A DNA stretch of 64,000 bases from Streptosporangium carneum (GCF_027922005.1 NZ_BSEV01000025.1:52355-116354), one strand, 5' to 3'. Shown: positions 33,537-43,271, counted from the stretch's first letter. Numbers and translations are program-made. Notes: generated from the sequence alone by a model not told the origin.

Positions 33537-34904
33537 ATGACCCTGGAAACAGGCAGTGACGTGCCGTTGCACCTGGCGGGCAACAACGCGCCGATCGCCG
33601 AGGAGGTGACGCTGGAGCCGAGCGAGGTGGTCGGTTCCATCCCCGAGGAGCTGTCGGGGCAGTTCTTCCGCAACGGCCCGAACCCGCGCACGGGATGGTC
33701 GCCGCACTCCTTCGCGGGCGACGGGATGATCCACACCGTCGCGCTGGAGGAGGGCAGGGCCACCTGGTACCGCAACCGGTACGTGCGCACCCCGCTGTAC
33801 GAGCACCCGGGCGAGTCGCGGTTCGCCCTGGCCTTCGACCCGGTCACCTCACGGATCGACTACCGGGTCACCACCGCGAACACGCACCTGGTCGCCCACG
33901 CGGGCCGGTTGTTCGCCCTGGAGGAGGGCGGTTTCCCGTACGAGGTGACCCCTGAGCTGGCCACGATCGGGGCCTTCACCTTCGACGGGGCGCTGCGGAC
34001 GCCGATGACCGCGCATCCGAAGACCTGCCCCGTCACCGGGGAACTGCTGTTCTTCGGCTACCGCCTCAGGCCTCCCTATCTCACCTACTACCGGGCGTCC
34101 CCGGACGGTGAGGTGCTCCAGACGCAGGTGGTGGACGTGCCCAGGGCGACGATGATGCACGACTTCGCGGTCACCGAACACCATGTGATCTTCATGGACC
34201 TGCCCGTCGTGTTCGACGAACGGCAGGCGGCCGTGGGCGGGCCGCCGTGGAGGTGGGACGACGCTCACCGCGCCCGGTTCGGGGTCCTGCCCAGGGCCGA
34301 CGGCGAAGCGCCGGTGCGGTGGTTCGACGTCGAGCCCTGCTACGTGTGGCACACCATGAACGCCTTCGAGAGCGAGGACTCGATCACCGTGACCGGCACC
34401 CGCGTCGAGACGCTGTGGCGTCAGGGCGCGGACGACCACGGCGGCGGGCTGCCCGCGCTGTACAGGTGGACCCTCCACCTCGCCTCGGGAACCGTCACGG
34501 AGGGCCCGCTGGACGACGCGTCCAGCGAGTATCCACGAGTGGCCGACGCCAGGATCGGGCTGCCCCACCGCTACGGCTACATGGTCTCCTTCTCCATGGA
34601 GGCCGAGCCGGAACGCACCGAGATCTACAAGTACGACCTCGACCGGGGCGGCGTGCGCGACGTTCACCGCCTGCCCGCCGGTCACACCTGCGGAGAGGCC
34701 GTCTTCGTCCCCCGCGCCTCGGGCCGCCACGAGGACGACGGCTATCTGATGACCTTCGCCCACGACCGCTCCCGGGGGACCGGCTACCTGGCGATCCTGG
34801 ACGCCGCCGACCTCGCCGCCGCCCCGGTCGCCGAGATTCACCTGCCCGTGCGCGTCCCCGCGGGCTTCCACGGCAACTGGGTCCCCGGACGACGCAGGCC
34901 GTGA
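33537..34904 (+). CDS. Carotenoid oxygenase (retinal pigment epithelium membrane family)
   Basis: The 455-residue enzyme has a seven-bladed beta-propeller sequence pattern with the four iron-ligand histidines His160 (TAHPKT), His208 (MMHDFA), His272 (VWHTMN) and His445 (GFHGNW). The N-terminal signature GQFFRNGPNP is typical. It should cleave a carotenoid or apocarotenoid double bond with O2, or an aromatic alkene such as a stilbenoid. No carotenoid biosynthesis genes are in the window. The ATG follows GGGAGAGCAGG. Confidence 0.92.
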   Translation: MTLETGSDVPLHLAGNNAPIAEEVTLEPSEVVGSIPEELSGQFFRNGPNPRTGWSPHSFAGDGMIHTVALEEGRATWYRNRYVRTPLYEHPGESRFALAFDPVTSRIDYRVTTANTHLVAHAGRLFALEEGGFPYEVTPELATIGAFTFDGALRTPMTAHPKTCPVTGELLFFGYRLRPPYLTYYRASPDGEVLQTQVVDVPRATMMHDFAVTEHHVIFMDLPVVFDERQAAVGGPPWRWDDAHRARFGVLPRADGEAPVRWFDVEPCYVWHTMNAFESEDSITVTGTRVETLWRQGADDHGGGLPALYRWTLHLASGTVTEGPLDDASSEYPRVADARIGLPHRYGYMVSFSMEAEPERTEIYKYDLDRGGVRDVHRLPAGHTCGEAVFVPRASGRHEDDGYLMTFAHDRSRGTGYLAILDAADLAAAPVAEIHLPVRVPAGFHGNWVPGRRRP

Positions 34905-34987
34905 CGTCGACCGCGAGGACGGCGCCTGCGATGCCTGTCGCGGCGGATGCCTGGCGGTCCGGTTGACGGCTCCATAGCGTGTCGGCC

Positions 34988-35527
34988 ATGAGCGACGATC
35001 AAGTGGTGTTACGGCCCGTGGCCGAGGACGACCTGCGGGTGTTGGAGCGCTTCCTGACCGATCCCGAGGCGGCCGGACTGTTCGCGTGGCAGGGGTGGTC
35101 GGATCCCGGCAGGCTGCGCCGCATGTGGGCGGAGAACGGCCTCTTCGACACCGAGGGGGGTCGGCTTCTGGTGACGTGCGGCGCCGACCGGGTGGGCTTC
35201 GTCTCCTGGCGTAAGATCCTGACCTCGCGGACCTCCTCCTGCTGGAACCTGGGCATCGCCCTGCTCCCGGAAGCCCGGGGCAGGGGTTTCGGCACCAGGG
35301 CCCAGCGGTTGGCGGTGGAGTATCTGTTCGCCCACACCCAGGCGGCCAGGGTCGAGGCGGTCACCGAGATCACCAACGTCGCCGAGCAGCGCGCGCTGGA
35401 GAAGGCCGGTTTCACCAGGGAGGGCGTGTTGCGCGGCTACGCCTTCAGGAACGGGCGGTGGCGTGACGCGGTGATCTACAGCGTGCTGCGCGACGAGGTC
35501 CACCTCGCCGACGACGCGACCCCCTGA
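34988..35527 (+). CDS. GNAT family N-acetyltransferase
   Basis: The 179-residue protein starts with VVLRPVAEDDLRVLERFLTD. It carries the acetyl-CoA loop ARGRGFGTRAQRLAVEYLF and a C-terminal GFTREGVLRGYAFRNGRWRD, which places it with RimJ/RimL-type acetyltransferases. It could acetylate an amino group on a protein N-terminus, an amino acid or an antibiotic. I chose the ATG at 34988 over the GTG nine bases earlier. Neither has a strong ribosome site. Confidence 0.88.
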   Translation: MSDDQVVLRPVAEDDLRVLERFLTDPEAAGLFAWQGWSDPGRLRRMWAENGLFDTEGGRLLVTCGADRVGFVSWRKILTSRTSSCWNLGIALLPEARGRGFGTRAQRLAVEYLFAHTQAARVEAVTEITNVAEQRALEKAGFTREGVLRGYAFRNGRWRDAVIYSVLRDEVHLADDATP

Positions 35528-35541
35528 CGACAGGTGTCACG

Positions 35542-35979
35542 TCAGGGGGCGAGACGTAGGCGGATCAGGTGGCCGTGGGTGGCGAAGGGGCCGTCGCCGT
35601 CGTGCATGCCCGTGACGCAGTCGACCGTCGTCTCGTCGACCTGCCGGACGAAGAAGGACGTCTCGGCGATCGTCGCGAGCAGCCGTACGGCGTCGCGGAC
35701 CGACAGCTCCCGCGCCGCGACCTCCGTCGTCGAGGCGAGCGGTTGGAGGTCGACGACGTACACGCCGTCGTCCGCCAGACGGGCTCCGGTCAGCCGCCAC
35801 GGAGAGTCGGGCCGCTCGCAGGCCCGTCGCAGATGGGGGAGCAGGTGCGCGTCGGGGTCCTCGGTGACCCAGCCGTCACGGCCCAGATGGGTCAGGAGCT
35901 GCCGCACGGCGGGGGCGAGCGCCTCGCCCGAGGCGATGCCGGTGAAGCGGTCGTCGGTGTCCCAGCGTCTGCGTTCCAT
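35542..35979 (-). CDS. Hypothetical protein, 145 residues
   Basis: The product has an alternating alpha/beta pattern (RWDTDDRFTGIASGEALAPA, then YVVDLQPLASTTEVAARELS, then HDGDGPFATHGHLIRLRLAP). It has no signal peptide or membrane helix. The amino-acid composition is balanced, unlike the shadow frames nearby. It is convergent with the GNAT gene, 14 bases apart. I do not recognise the family. Confidence 0.6.
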   Translation of the reverse strand: MERRRWDTDDRFTGIASGEALAPAVRQLLTHLGRDGWVTEDPDAHLLPHLRRACERPDSPWRLTGARLADDGVYVVDLQPLASTTEVAARELSVRDAVRLLATIAETSFFVRQVDETTVDCVTGMHDGDGPFATHGHLIRLRLAP

Positions 35980-36145
35980 GGGCCGACCGTAGCCGTCGGA
36001 TACGACGAAATCCGGTGCGACGGCATCGCCGCGCGATGGAGGCGCGCGCGGCGTCGTTGTCGGTGCCGCTCCCTACGATCGGCCCGTTCCGAGTGACGAC
36101 GAGTCCGACCGGCGACGAGTTCGGACGACGATGGAGAGGTGCGGC

Positions 36146-36544
36146 ATGGGAGCCTGGGACATGGGGCCGTTCGAGAACGACGGCGCTCTCGACCTGCTTG
36201 ACGAGCTCGGCGGTACGGCCGACCCGGCGGGCGCGCTCGCCGGGGCGATGCGGGAGATCCTGGCCCAGGGCGACTACGTGGAGAGTCCGGAGATGTCCGG
36301 TGTCGTGGCGGCGGCCTGCCTCGTCGGCGCGCGTCTGATCGGCTCCGAGCCCGCCGCCGTGGCCGCCGAGTGGTTGGAGGCCAACCCGTTCGAGGTCGAC
36401 GCCGGGCTTCGCGGCCTGGCGGTGAGCACCCTCGACAGGGCCACACGGCCCGGTGACAACGAGCTGTACGAGCTGTGGGAGGACGCGGACGGCATCCAGG
36501 CCTGGCTCGACAAGCTGACCCCGTACCGGCGGGCGCTCGCCTGA
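36146..36544 (+). CDS. DUF4259 domain protein
   Basis: This 132-residue protein starts MGAWDMGPFENDGALDLLDE, the usual DUF4259 opening, and ends with ELWEDADGIQAWLDKLTPYR. The family is helical, cytoplasmic and of unknown function. The ATG at 36146 follows GGAGAGG, and an earlier ATG five codons upstream lacks a ribosome site. It is divergent from the hypothetical gene at 35979. Confidence 0.88.
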   Translation: MGAWDMGPFENDGALDLLDELGGTADPAGALAGAMREILAQGDYVESPEMSGVVAAACLVGARLIGSEPAAVAAEWLEANPFEVDAGLRGLAVSTLDRATRPGDNELYELWEDADGIQAWLDKLTPYRRALA

Positions 36545-36715
36545 CGGCGACCGGCACGCGTGCGCTCGGGCGTTTCGAGGGTGATGGTCTGAGGAGGTGA
36601 CGGCCTGAGGAGGGGGAGCTTCGTTCTTCTGATCGTTTAGGTGCCTTGGCGTGCCGGGTAGGTGAGGGGATGTCAGCGTTCCCCCCGCGAGAGTCGGACG
36701 GGCGGGGGTGCCGGA

Positions 36716-37879
36716 GTGGTCGGCAAGGTGTCGGCGGGTGTGTTGGCCGTGCTCGTGGGGGCGGGACTGGGAGGACCGGCGGAGGCGGTGACGTTCGACG
36801 TCTCTCCGTCCGCCGGGGTGACGTCCGTCCCGCGGATGTGCGGTGACAGGGAGCCGATCGTCATCGCGCATCGCGGCGCCAGCGCCTTCCGGCCCGAGCA
36901 CACGCTCTCCGCCTACGAGGCCGCCATCCGGATGGGCGCCGACTACATCGAGCCCGACCTGGTCTCCACCAAGGACCACGTGCTGGTCGCCCGGCACGAG
37001 AACGAGCTCTCGCTGACCACCGACGTCCGTGACCACCTCGAGTTCGCCGACCGCAGGACGACCAAGACGATCAACGGCCGCCGGCGGACCGGCTGGTTCA
37101 CCGAGGACTTCACGCTCGACGAGCTCCGCACCCTCAGGGCCAGGGAGCGCTTTCCCATGCTGCGGCCGGGCAACACGGTCTACGACGGGCTGGAGCCGAT
37201 CCCCACCCTGGACGAGGTCATCACGCTCGCGCAGCGCAACGGCGTCGGCGTCCACGCCGAGACCAAGCACCCGAGTCACTTCGCCTCGATCGGGCTGCCG
37301 CTCGAGGAGCCGTTGCTGGAAAGCCTCAGGAGACACGGCTGGGACAGCCCCTGCGCCCCGGTGTTCGTCCAGTCCTTCGAGACCGGAAACCTCAGGCGGA
37401 TGCGCTCCGCCACCCGGGTGCGGCTCATCCAGCTCATCGACGGGGAGGGCAGGCCGTACGACCTGACGAAGGCCGGTGAGCCGCGCACGTACGACGACAT
37501 GGTCACCCCGGCGGGACTCGAGGAGATCGCAAGCTACGCCGACGGCGTCGGCGTGGTCATCGCGCGGATCGTGCCGACCGGTCCTGACGGGAAGCTGGGC
37601 GCACCGACCTCGCTCGTCCGGGACGCCCACCAGAGGGGTCTGCAGGTCCATGTCGCGACCGTCCGTGACGAGAACACACATCTTCCGGTCGAATACCGGA
37701 GGGGTGACCCCGCGGAGCGGGGCTACCAGCGCGCGGCGGGAGACGTGGCGGGCTGGCTGGAGCACCTCTACAGGCTCGGCGTGGACGGGGTCTTCGCCGA
37801 CGATCCCGACATCGCGCGGGCCACCAGGGACCGCCTTCTCGCCGACGGCCGCCTTCTCAGCGACGGACGAGACGACTGA
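36716..37879 (+). CDS. Secreted glycerophosphodiester phosphodiesterase
   Basis: The 387-residue enzyme begins with a signal peptide (VSAGVLAVLVGAGLGGPAEA). The GDPD barrel follows, with IAHRGASAFRPEHTLSAYEA and DYIEPDLVSTKDHVLVARHE containing the catalytic His and metal-ligand Glu and Asp. The C-terminal strand GVDGVFADDPDIA is also typical. It should hydrolyse glycerophosphodiesters such as glycerophosphocholine outside the membrane, supplying glycerol 3-phosphate. The GTG at 36716 is preferred because it gives a proper signal peptide behind a G-rich ribosome site. GTG at 36662 is an alternative. Confidence 0.9.
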   Translation: MVGKVSAGVLAVLVGAGLGGPAEAVTFDVSPSAGVTSVPRMCGDREPIVIAHRGASAFRPEHTLSAYEAAIRMGADYIEPDLVSTKDHVLVARHENELSLTTDVRDHLEFADRRTTKTINGRRRTGWFTEDFTLDELRTLRARERFPMLRPGNTVYDGLEPIPTLDEVITLAQRNGVGVHAETKHPSHFASIGLPLEEPLLESLRRHGWDSPCAPVFVQSFETGNLRRMRSATRVRLIQLIDGEGRPYDLTKAGEPRTYDDMVTPAGLEEIASYADGVGVVIARIVPTGPDGKLGAPTSLVRDAHQRGLQVHVATVRDENTHLPVEYRRGDPAERGYQRAAGDVAGWLEHLYRLGVDGVFADDPDIARATRDRLLADGRLLSDGRDD

Positions 37880-38524
37880 CCTCCTGCCTCCGACGTCTCC
37901 TGCCTCCGACGACTTCTCTGTCTCCCCCGTCCCCCTGCCTCCTGCCGTCTCCTGCCTCCCGGCGACCTTCCCGCCCCGCGCCCTCCCTGTGTTCTCCCCA
38001 TGACCCCCATGTGCCATCTCCATGCCTCCCGCGCCAGAGGTGACCTCACGGCGGGACGTGCTCTCACGATCCTGGGAAGGACGCCAATCAGCGGACCTGA
38101 CGCCTGACGCCTGCCTGACGCTTGACGCCTGCCTGGTGTCTGACGCCTGCCTGGTGTCTGACGCCTGCCTGGTGTCTGACGCCTGATGTTCGCCTGACGT
38201 CTGGCCTTTGACATCTCCCTGACGGTTGGCGCCTGCCTGACGTCGGGCGTCCGCTTGATGTCTTTCGGTGTTTTTCGGCCGCTCGACATCTGCCGGGCCG
38301 CCTGACGCCTTTCGGTCGATCGGCGGCTGTTTGCCGACTCGCGCGGATGGGCGCTCAAGGGTGAAGATGACCACGATGGGATGGGAGGGAATTTATGCCC
38401 GTTTTCCCAACACCCGTGCATCTCTCGGTTTGTGTTCATAGGATCTATGCCGGACTGTGACCATGGCCTGGAATCGTGGGCAACCGCGCCAAAGCGGTCA
38501 GCTGTGCCGAAATGGGGAGAAACT
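37880..38524. repeat. 645-base gap with an 18-base tandem array
   Basis: Four copies of TGACGCCTGCCTGGTGTC, with flanking degenerate copies, span about 38098-38187. Near the start of the gap CTCCTGCCTCCGACG is also repeated (37880-37915). From about 38380 the composition becomes AT-richer, with TGGGA/TCCCA complementary stretches. This is probably the promoter region of the following surface-protein gene. No gene is seen. Confidence 0.7.
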
Positions 38525-39436
38525 GTGCTGAAGTCCAAGACGCGGCGTCGCGTCGCGGCTAAGACGGCTGCCATCGGAGTGGTGAGCGCGGGCCTTCTCT
38601 TCGGCGCCGTCCCGGCGATCGCCTCCCTGGCGGCGGCTCCCAAGCCGGTCAGCTACACGTGCACCTCTGTTTCGGGCGTGGCCGCCGCCAGCCCCTACAA
38701 GCTGCTGATGGACGTGTCGGGCCCCCTCACCTCCACACCCGGTTCCACCATCGTGGTGACCTGGAAGCTGGGGCAGCCCGCCGCCTCGCCGAGCCTGGGC
38801 GTCCCCGCGGCGATCGCGGTGGGAGACCGGCTCGTGGTCGAGGCGGAGGTGGCGATCTCCGGCTCCCCCGTCCCGAGCTCCACGGGGAACCGGGAGGTCA
38901 CGGGCACCTCCACTCCAGGGGCGGTCGCCTCCGGCGTGGCGCCGACGCTCCCCAGCGTGCTGATCACCCTGACCCCGACCGCGACGGGGGTCGTCGCGGT
39001 CCGGCCCGACGCCTTCACCCTCGTCCACCAACAGGCGGCGGGCACCGGCGTCGGCAGCAGCCTGTACGACTGCACGGTCGCGAACCCGGCGGAGGCGTCC
39101 GCCGCCGCGCTGACGATCACCGTGAACACCTCGGGGGCTGGCACCGGCACGCCCGGCACCAGCACCCCCACGAGCACGAGCACGAGCACAGGCACCCCGA
39201 CGCCCACGCCCACCTACACCACGCCCGAGCCGACGGTCACCGTCACCCAGACCAAGACGTCGAAGCCCAGGAAGACCACGCAGATCGACAAGACCCCTGG
39301 AGGCGGCGCCGCGACGGGCGGCGGCGGAGAGGCCGGGCCCGACGCGCGGATGATCATGTTCGGTGGGGCGATGATGGCGGCGGCGGCCGGGATCGGCGGG
39401 CTGATGCTGCGCCGCCGTACCGCGACCAGGGGCTGA
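38525..39436 (+). CDS. Secreted stalk protein with class F sortase-type C-terminus
   Basis: The 303-residue product has a basic start and signal peptide (SKTRRRVAAKTAAIGVVSAG, cleaved near IASLAAA). A beta-rich domain of about 160 residues carries two cysteines, in SYTCTS and YDCTVA. A Thr/Pro/Ser stalk follows, then the motif TPGGGAATGG (GGAATG at 260-265), a hydrophobic helix and tail LRRRTATRG. The motif and layout copy those of the protein at 16614. A class F sortase starts 13 bases after the stop. I chose the GTG at 38525 behind GGGGAGA. Confidence 0.8.
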   Translation: MLKSKTRRRVAAKTAAIGVVSAGLLFGAVPAIASLAAAPKPVSYTCTSVSGVAAASPYKLLMDVSGPLTSTPGSTIVVTWKLGQPAASPSLGVPAAIAVGDRLVVEAEVAISGSPVPSSTGNREVTGTSTPGAVASGVAPTLPSVLITLTPTATGVVAVRPDAFTLVHQQAAGTGVGSSLYDCTVANPAEASAAALTITVNTSGAGTGTPGTSTPTSTSTSTGTPTPTPTYTTPEPTVTVTQTKTSKPRKTTQIDKTPGGGAATGGGGEAGPDARMIMFGGAMMAAAAGIGGLMLRRRTATRG

Positions 39437-39449
39437 CCGGGGCGCCTGG

Positions 39450-40313
39450 ATGACCACCCCGCCGCCGGACGGCTGGCCGCCGAGGCATCCTCCCAGGCCC
39501 GCGCCGCCGTACGCCCAGGGGCCCGTCCACCCGGTCTACCCGCACCAGGGGCAGCCGGGATACGGCCCGCCGTACGAGCAGCCGTACCAGCAGTGGCCGC
39601 CCGAGCGGTTCGACGGCAGCAGGATCCTGCGCTCGGTGCTCATCCTGGCCGGGGTCGCCGGAGTGGTCACGGTCGTGGTGGGCCTGCTGCTCATGATGGC
39701 CTCGCCCGAGCAGTACGGCCTCGCGGACCAGCGCACCACGTTGCCGCCCCGCAACCCGGCCAACGCCACCGCGCCCGCCGACTCCTACTTCCAGGGGGCC
39801 CCGACCGAGCCGCCGCCGCTGCCGAGCGTCCCGCCCGCCCCCGCCATGCAGCCCTCGACCCCGGTGCGTCTGGTCATCAAGCGTCTGAACATCAACGCCC
39901 CGATCACCTCCGTCGGGCTCGACAAGCAGGGCGCGATCGAGGTGCCGTCGGCCGGCGACCCCAATCTGGTCGGCTGGTACAGGTCCGGCCCCACAGCGGG
40001 TGAGGCCGGACCGGCGATCATGCTGGGTCACAAGGACACCCGGTCGGGGAGCGCGGTCTTCAGCCGTCTCGGTGAGATCCGGAACGGCGACACGATCGAG
40101 GTGCACCGCAAGGACGGCATCATCGCGGTTTTCACGGTAGGCGGACTCGAACAGGCGGAGAAGACGGTGTTCCCGACGCAGCGCGTTTACGGCGAATCGC
40201 CCAACCCCCAGCTTCATCTGATCACGTGCGGCGGCACCTACGACCGCACGACCGGTCACTACACCGACAACGTCATCGCCTACGCGACGATGACCAGCAC
40301 CCGCAGAGCATGA
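39450..40313 (+). CDS. Class F sortase
   Basis: This 287-residue enzyme has a Pro/Tyr-rich cytoplasmic start with repeated PPY and YEQPY, a membrane helix at about 58-83, and the sortase domain after about residue 130. Catalytic residues are His194 (MLGHKDTR), Cys260 (LITCGG) and Arg266 (DRTTGHY). It is a paralogue of the enzyme at 18035, with a longer cytoplasmic region. Its stop overlaps the start of the DUF2079 gene (ATGA), so sortase and membrane protein are made together. Confidence 0.92.
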   Translation: MTTPPPDGWPPRHPPRPAPPYAQGPVHPVYPHQGQPGYGPPYEQPYQQWPPERFDGSRILRSVLILAGVAGVVTVVVGLLLMMASPEQYGLADQRTTLPPRNPANATAPADSYFQGAPTEPPPLPSVPPAPAMQPSTPVRLVIKRLNINAPITSVGLDKQGAIEVPSAGDPNLVGWYRSGPTAGEAGPAIMLGHKDTRSGSAVFSRLGEIRNGDTIEVHRKDGIIAVFTVGGLEQAEKTVFPTQRVYGESPNPQLHLITCGGTYDRTTGHYTDNVIAYATMTSTRRA

Positions 40314-41914
40314 GCGCCGTGACAACGGCCGCGGAGGAGCCGGTCGAGAAAACCCGCGAGACCCCCGACCTCTCCTCCTTCGTGCGCCTGCGGCGGCACG
40401 GGCTGACGCTGGGGGCGCTCGTGGCGCTGGCCGCGACGGCCTACACGGTGCTCGGCCTGGTCAAGCTCTCCACCTTCAAGGCCAGCATCTTCGACCTGGC
40501 GATCTTCGACCAGGCCGTGCGTGGCTACGCGCACTTCGGGCCGCCGGCCGCGCCGACGGTCGGCATGTTCTACGGCCAGGGGATGGACTTCCTCCAGCTC
40601 GCCGACCACTTCTCGCCGATCCTGGTCGTCCTGGCCCCGCTGTACTGGATCCACGACGGCCCGGAGACCCTGATCGTCGCGCAGGCGGCGCTGCTCGCGC
40701 TGGCCGCCGTCCCCGTCTGGCACTACGCCGAACGCCGCCTCGGCCCGGTCTCCGCCCACCTGGTCGCGGCGGCCTACCTGGTGTCGTGGCCGGTCGCGCA
40801 GGTCGCCGGGTTCGACTTCCACGAGGTCGCCTTCGTCCCGCTGCTCAGCGCGATCATGATCGAGCGGGCCGACGCGGGCCGGATGCGCTTCGCGATACCC
40901 GCGGCACTCGGCATCCTGCTGGTCAAGGAGGACATGGGCCTGCTGGTCGCCGGGTTCGGGGTGTACCTGTTCGTCACCAGGCGGCGCATTGAGGGCGCGG
41001 GGTTCGTCCTGTTCGGGCTGGGCGCGCTCATGGTCATCCGCGGCGTGCTGATGCCGCTGCTCGGCTCGGCGGGCGCGGGGTTCCACTGGGCGTACGGCAA
41101 CTGGGGCACGACCCTGGGAGAGGTCGCCCTGGGCGTCGCCCGCGATCCGCTGGGCGCGCTGTGGCAGATGGTCAGCCCCGAGGTCAAGGTGGACACCCTG
41201 GCCTTCCTGCTGTGGCCGATGCTGCTGACCGCCCTGCTGTCCCCGCTGGTCCTGGTGGCGGTGCCGCTCGTCGCGGAGCGCTTCCTGGCCGACAGGCCGC
41301 AGTGGTGGGGGCCTGACTACCAGTACAACGCCTTCGTCGTCGCCATCCTCGTCTGCGCCGCCGTCGACGGGGTCCACCGGCTCGCCGGGTGGCTGACCGC
41401 GCGCTCGTCCAGGAAGACCTCCGACCGGCCCTCCGGGCAGTCCCCCGAAGACCTGGCAGACGAACCTTCCGGTCCGCCCTCCGGATCGCCGTCTCCCGAC
41501 AGGCCCGCCCGGCGGTTCTCCGGGCGGGAGCTGACCGGGCGCTGGGCGTTCGCGGTCTGCGTCATCGGCCTCACGCTCGTCCCCAGGTTCGCGCTGGGCA
41601 ACCTCCTGGAGTCGTCGTTCTACGAGGGCGAGCCGTACGTCGCGGCGGCGCGCGAGGCGGTGGCCAAGGTTCCCGACGGGGTGGTGGTCGAGGCGGCCAA
41701 CAACGTCGGTCCCGCGCTCACCGCGCGGACGACCGTCCTGCTCTGGGGGCCGCAGGCCCACGGGGCGCCGTGGATCGTGGCCGACGTGGCCCGGTGGACC
41801 TACCCGTTCGGCGCGCCCGAGGTGCAGCAGCAGCGGGTCGACGAGGCGCTGCGGACCGGTTACGTGAAGGTGTACGACCGCGACGGCTATGTGGTGCTGA
41901 ACCGGCCCTCCTGA
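40310..41914 (+). CDS. DUF2079 polytopic membrane protein
   Basis: The 534-residue protein has about nine or ten membrane helices and the DUF2079 signatures FDLAIFDQAVRGYAHFG and the periplasmic-loop motif LADHFSPILVVLAPLY. DUF2079 proteins resemble GT-C glycosyltransferases, though no activity is proven. A charged Ser/Pro-rich cytoplasmic loop (about 390-430) precedes the last helix. The C-terminal soluble domain begins EGEPYVAAAREAVAKVPDGV. Its start overlaps the sortase stop, so its function may relate to the same surface system, for example glycan modification of the anchored protein. Confidence 0.82.
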   Translation: MSAVTTAAEEPVEKTRETPDLSSFVRLRRHGLTLGALVALAATAYTVLGLVKLSTFKASIFDLAIFDQAVRGYAHFGPPAAPTVGMFYGQGMDFLQLADHFSPILVVLAPLYWIHDGPETLIVAQAALLALAAVPVWHYAERRLGPVSAHLVAAAYLVSWPVAQVAGFDFHEVAFVPLLSAIMIERADAGRMRFAIPAALGILLVKEDMGLLVAGFGVYLFVTRRRIEGAGFVLFGLGALMVIRGVLMPLLGSAGAGFHWAYGNWGTTLGEVALGVARDPLGALWQMVSPEVKVDTLAFLLWPMLLTALLSPLVLVAVPLVAERFLADRPQWWGPDYQYNAFVVAILVCAAVDGVHRLAGWLTARSSRKTSDRPSGQSPEDLADEPSGPPSGSPSPDRPARRFSGRELTGRWAFAVCVIGLTLVPRFALGNLLESSFYEGEPYVAAAREAVAKVPDGVVVEAANNVGPALTARTTVLLWGPQAHGAPWIVADVARWTYPFGAPEVQQQRVDEALRTGYVKVYDRDGYVVLNRPS

Positions 41915-41988
41915 GATCCTCGCCTCTGTTGTAGCCTCGTATCGACTGCTGGCCGAACAATGCTCGGTTCGCGTGGGTGGGAGGCACT

Positions 41989-43134
41989 GTGGCAGAGGCG
42001 TACATCGTCGGAGCGGTCCGCACTCCGGTCGGCAGGAAGAAAGGCGGACTGTCCGCCGTCCACCCTGTCGACCTGGCCGCGCACACCCTCGGAGCGCTCG
42101 TCGAGCGCACGGGCGTCGACCCGTCGGCGGTCGACGACGTGATCATGGGCTGTGTCATGCAGTTCGGCCCGCAGAGCATGGACATCGCGCGCAACGCCTG
42201 GCTGTCGGCGGGCCTGCCGGAAAGCGTCGCGGGGGTGACCGTCGACCGGCAGTGCGGCTCCTCCCAGCAGTCGATCCACTTCGCGGCCCAGGGAGTGCTC
42301 TCCGGCACCCAGGACCTCGTGGTCGCCGCCGGGGTCGAGTCCATGAGCATCGTGCCGATGGGCTCCTCCATCACCGCCGCGCTGGAGAAGGGCATGCCCT
42401 TCCCGTTCGGCGACAGATGGGTCGAGCGGTACGGCAAGCAGGAGATCTCCCAGTTCCGCGGGGCCGAGCTCATGTGCGAGAAATGGGACCTGAGCCGTGA
42501 GGAGCTCGAGCGGTTCGCCTACGAGAGCCACCAGCGCGCGGCGAAGGCCGTGGCCAACGGCTATTTCAGGGACCAGATCGCCCCGGTCGACGGCGTCGAG
42601 GACGACGAGGGCCCGCGCGCGGACACCACTCTGGAGAAGATGGCCTCGCTGAAGACGCTGCGGGACGGCGGCCGGATCACCGCGGCGACCTCCTCGCAGA
42701 TCTCCGACGGCTCGGGAGCCCTTCTGATCGCCTCCGAGCAGGCGGTCCGCGACCACGGCCTGACCCCGAGGGCACGGATCGTCACCCTGGCGCTCACCGG
42801 CGACGACCCCGTCTACATGCTGACCGCGCCCATCCCCGCGACCCGCAAGGCGCTGGGGAAGGCGGGCCTGTCCATCGACGACGTCGACGTCACCGAGATC
42901 AACGAGGCGTTCGCCCCGGTCCCGCTCGCGTGGATCAGGGAGATCGGCGCGGACCCCGCCAAGGTCAACCCCAACGGCGGCGCGATCGCCCTGGGCCACC
43001 CGCTGGGCGGGACCGGCGCGATCCTGATGACCAAGCTCCTGCACGAGCTGGAGCGCACCGGCGGCAGATACGGCCTGCAGACGATGTGCGAGGGCGGAGG
43101 CCAGGCCAACGTAACGATCATCGAGCGCCTCTGA
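41989..43134 (+). CDS. Acetyl-CoA acetyltransferase / 3-ketoacyl-CoA thiolase
   Basis: The 381-residue thiolase has nucleophile Cys89 in DRQCGSSQQ, catalytic His in ALGHPLGGTGA and second Cys in MCEGGGQANV. The N-terminus AEAYIVGAVRTPVGRKKGGL matches the actinobacterial group that includes steroid-degradation thiolases. It should cleave 3-ketoacyl-CoA in beta-oxidation. The GTG at 41989 follows GGGAGG. A strong hairpin at 43227 follows it. Confidence 0.92.
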   Translation: MAEAYIVGAVRTPVGRKKGGLSAVHPVDLAAHTLGALVERTGVDPSAVDDVIMGCVMQFGPQSMDIARNAWLSAGLPESVAGVTVDRQCGSSQQSIHFAAQGVLSGTQDLVVAAGVESMSIVPMGSSITAALEKGMPFPFGDRWVERYGKQEISQFRGAELMCEKWDLSREELERFAYESHQRAAKAVANGYFRDQIAPVDGVEDDEGPRADTTLEKMASLKTLRDGGRITAATSSQISDGSGALLIASEQAVRDHGLTPRARIVTLALTGDDPVYMLTAPIPATRKALGKAGLSIDDVDVTEINEAFAPVPLAWIREIGADPAKVNPNGGAIALGHPLGGTGAILMTKLLHELERTGGRYGLQTMCEGGGQANVTIIERL

Positions 43135-43226
43135 CCCGGCGTGCGTCACCGGCCCGCGTGGCCGTTGAGCGCGATTGAGCGCGATTGAGCGCGGCTGAGT
43201 GTGGCTGCGTGCGGCTGAGCACGGCG

Positions 43227-43264
43227 AACGCCTCGGTCCCCGAGAATTCGGAGACCGAGGCGTT
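43227..43264. terminator. Bidirectional terminator between thiolase and small peptide gene
   Basis: Arms AACGCCTCGGTCCCCG and CGGAGACCGAGGCGTT pair at 15 of 16 positions around a 6-base loop. It lies 92 bases after the thiolase stop and 7 bases after the stop of the convergent minus-strand peptide gene. Confidence 0.8.
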
Positions 43265-43271
43265 CGTGTCG

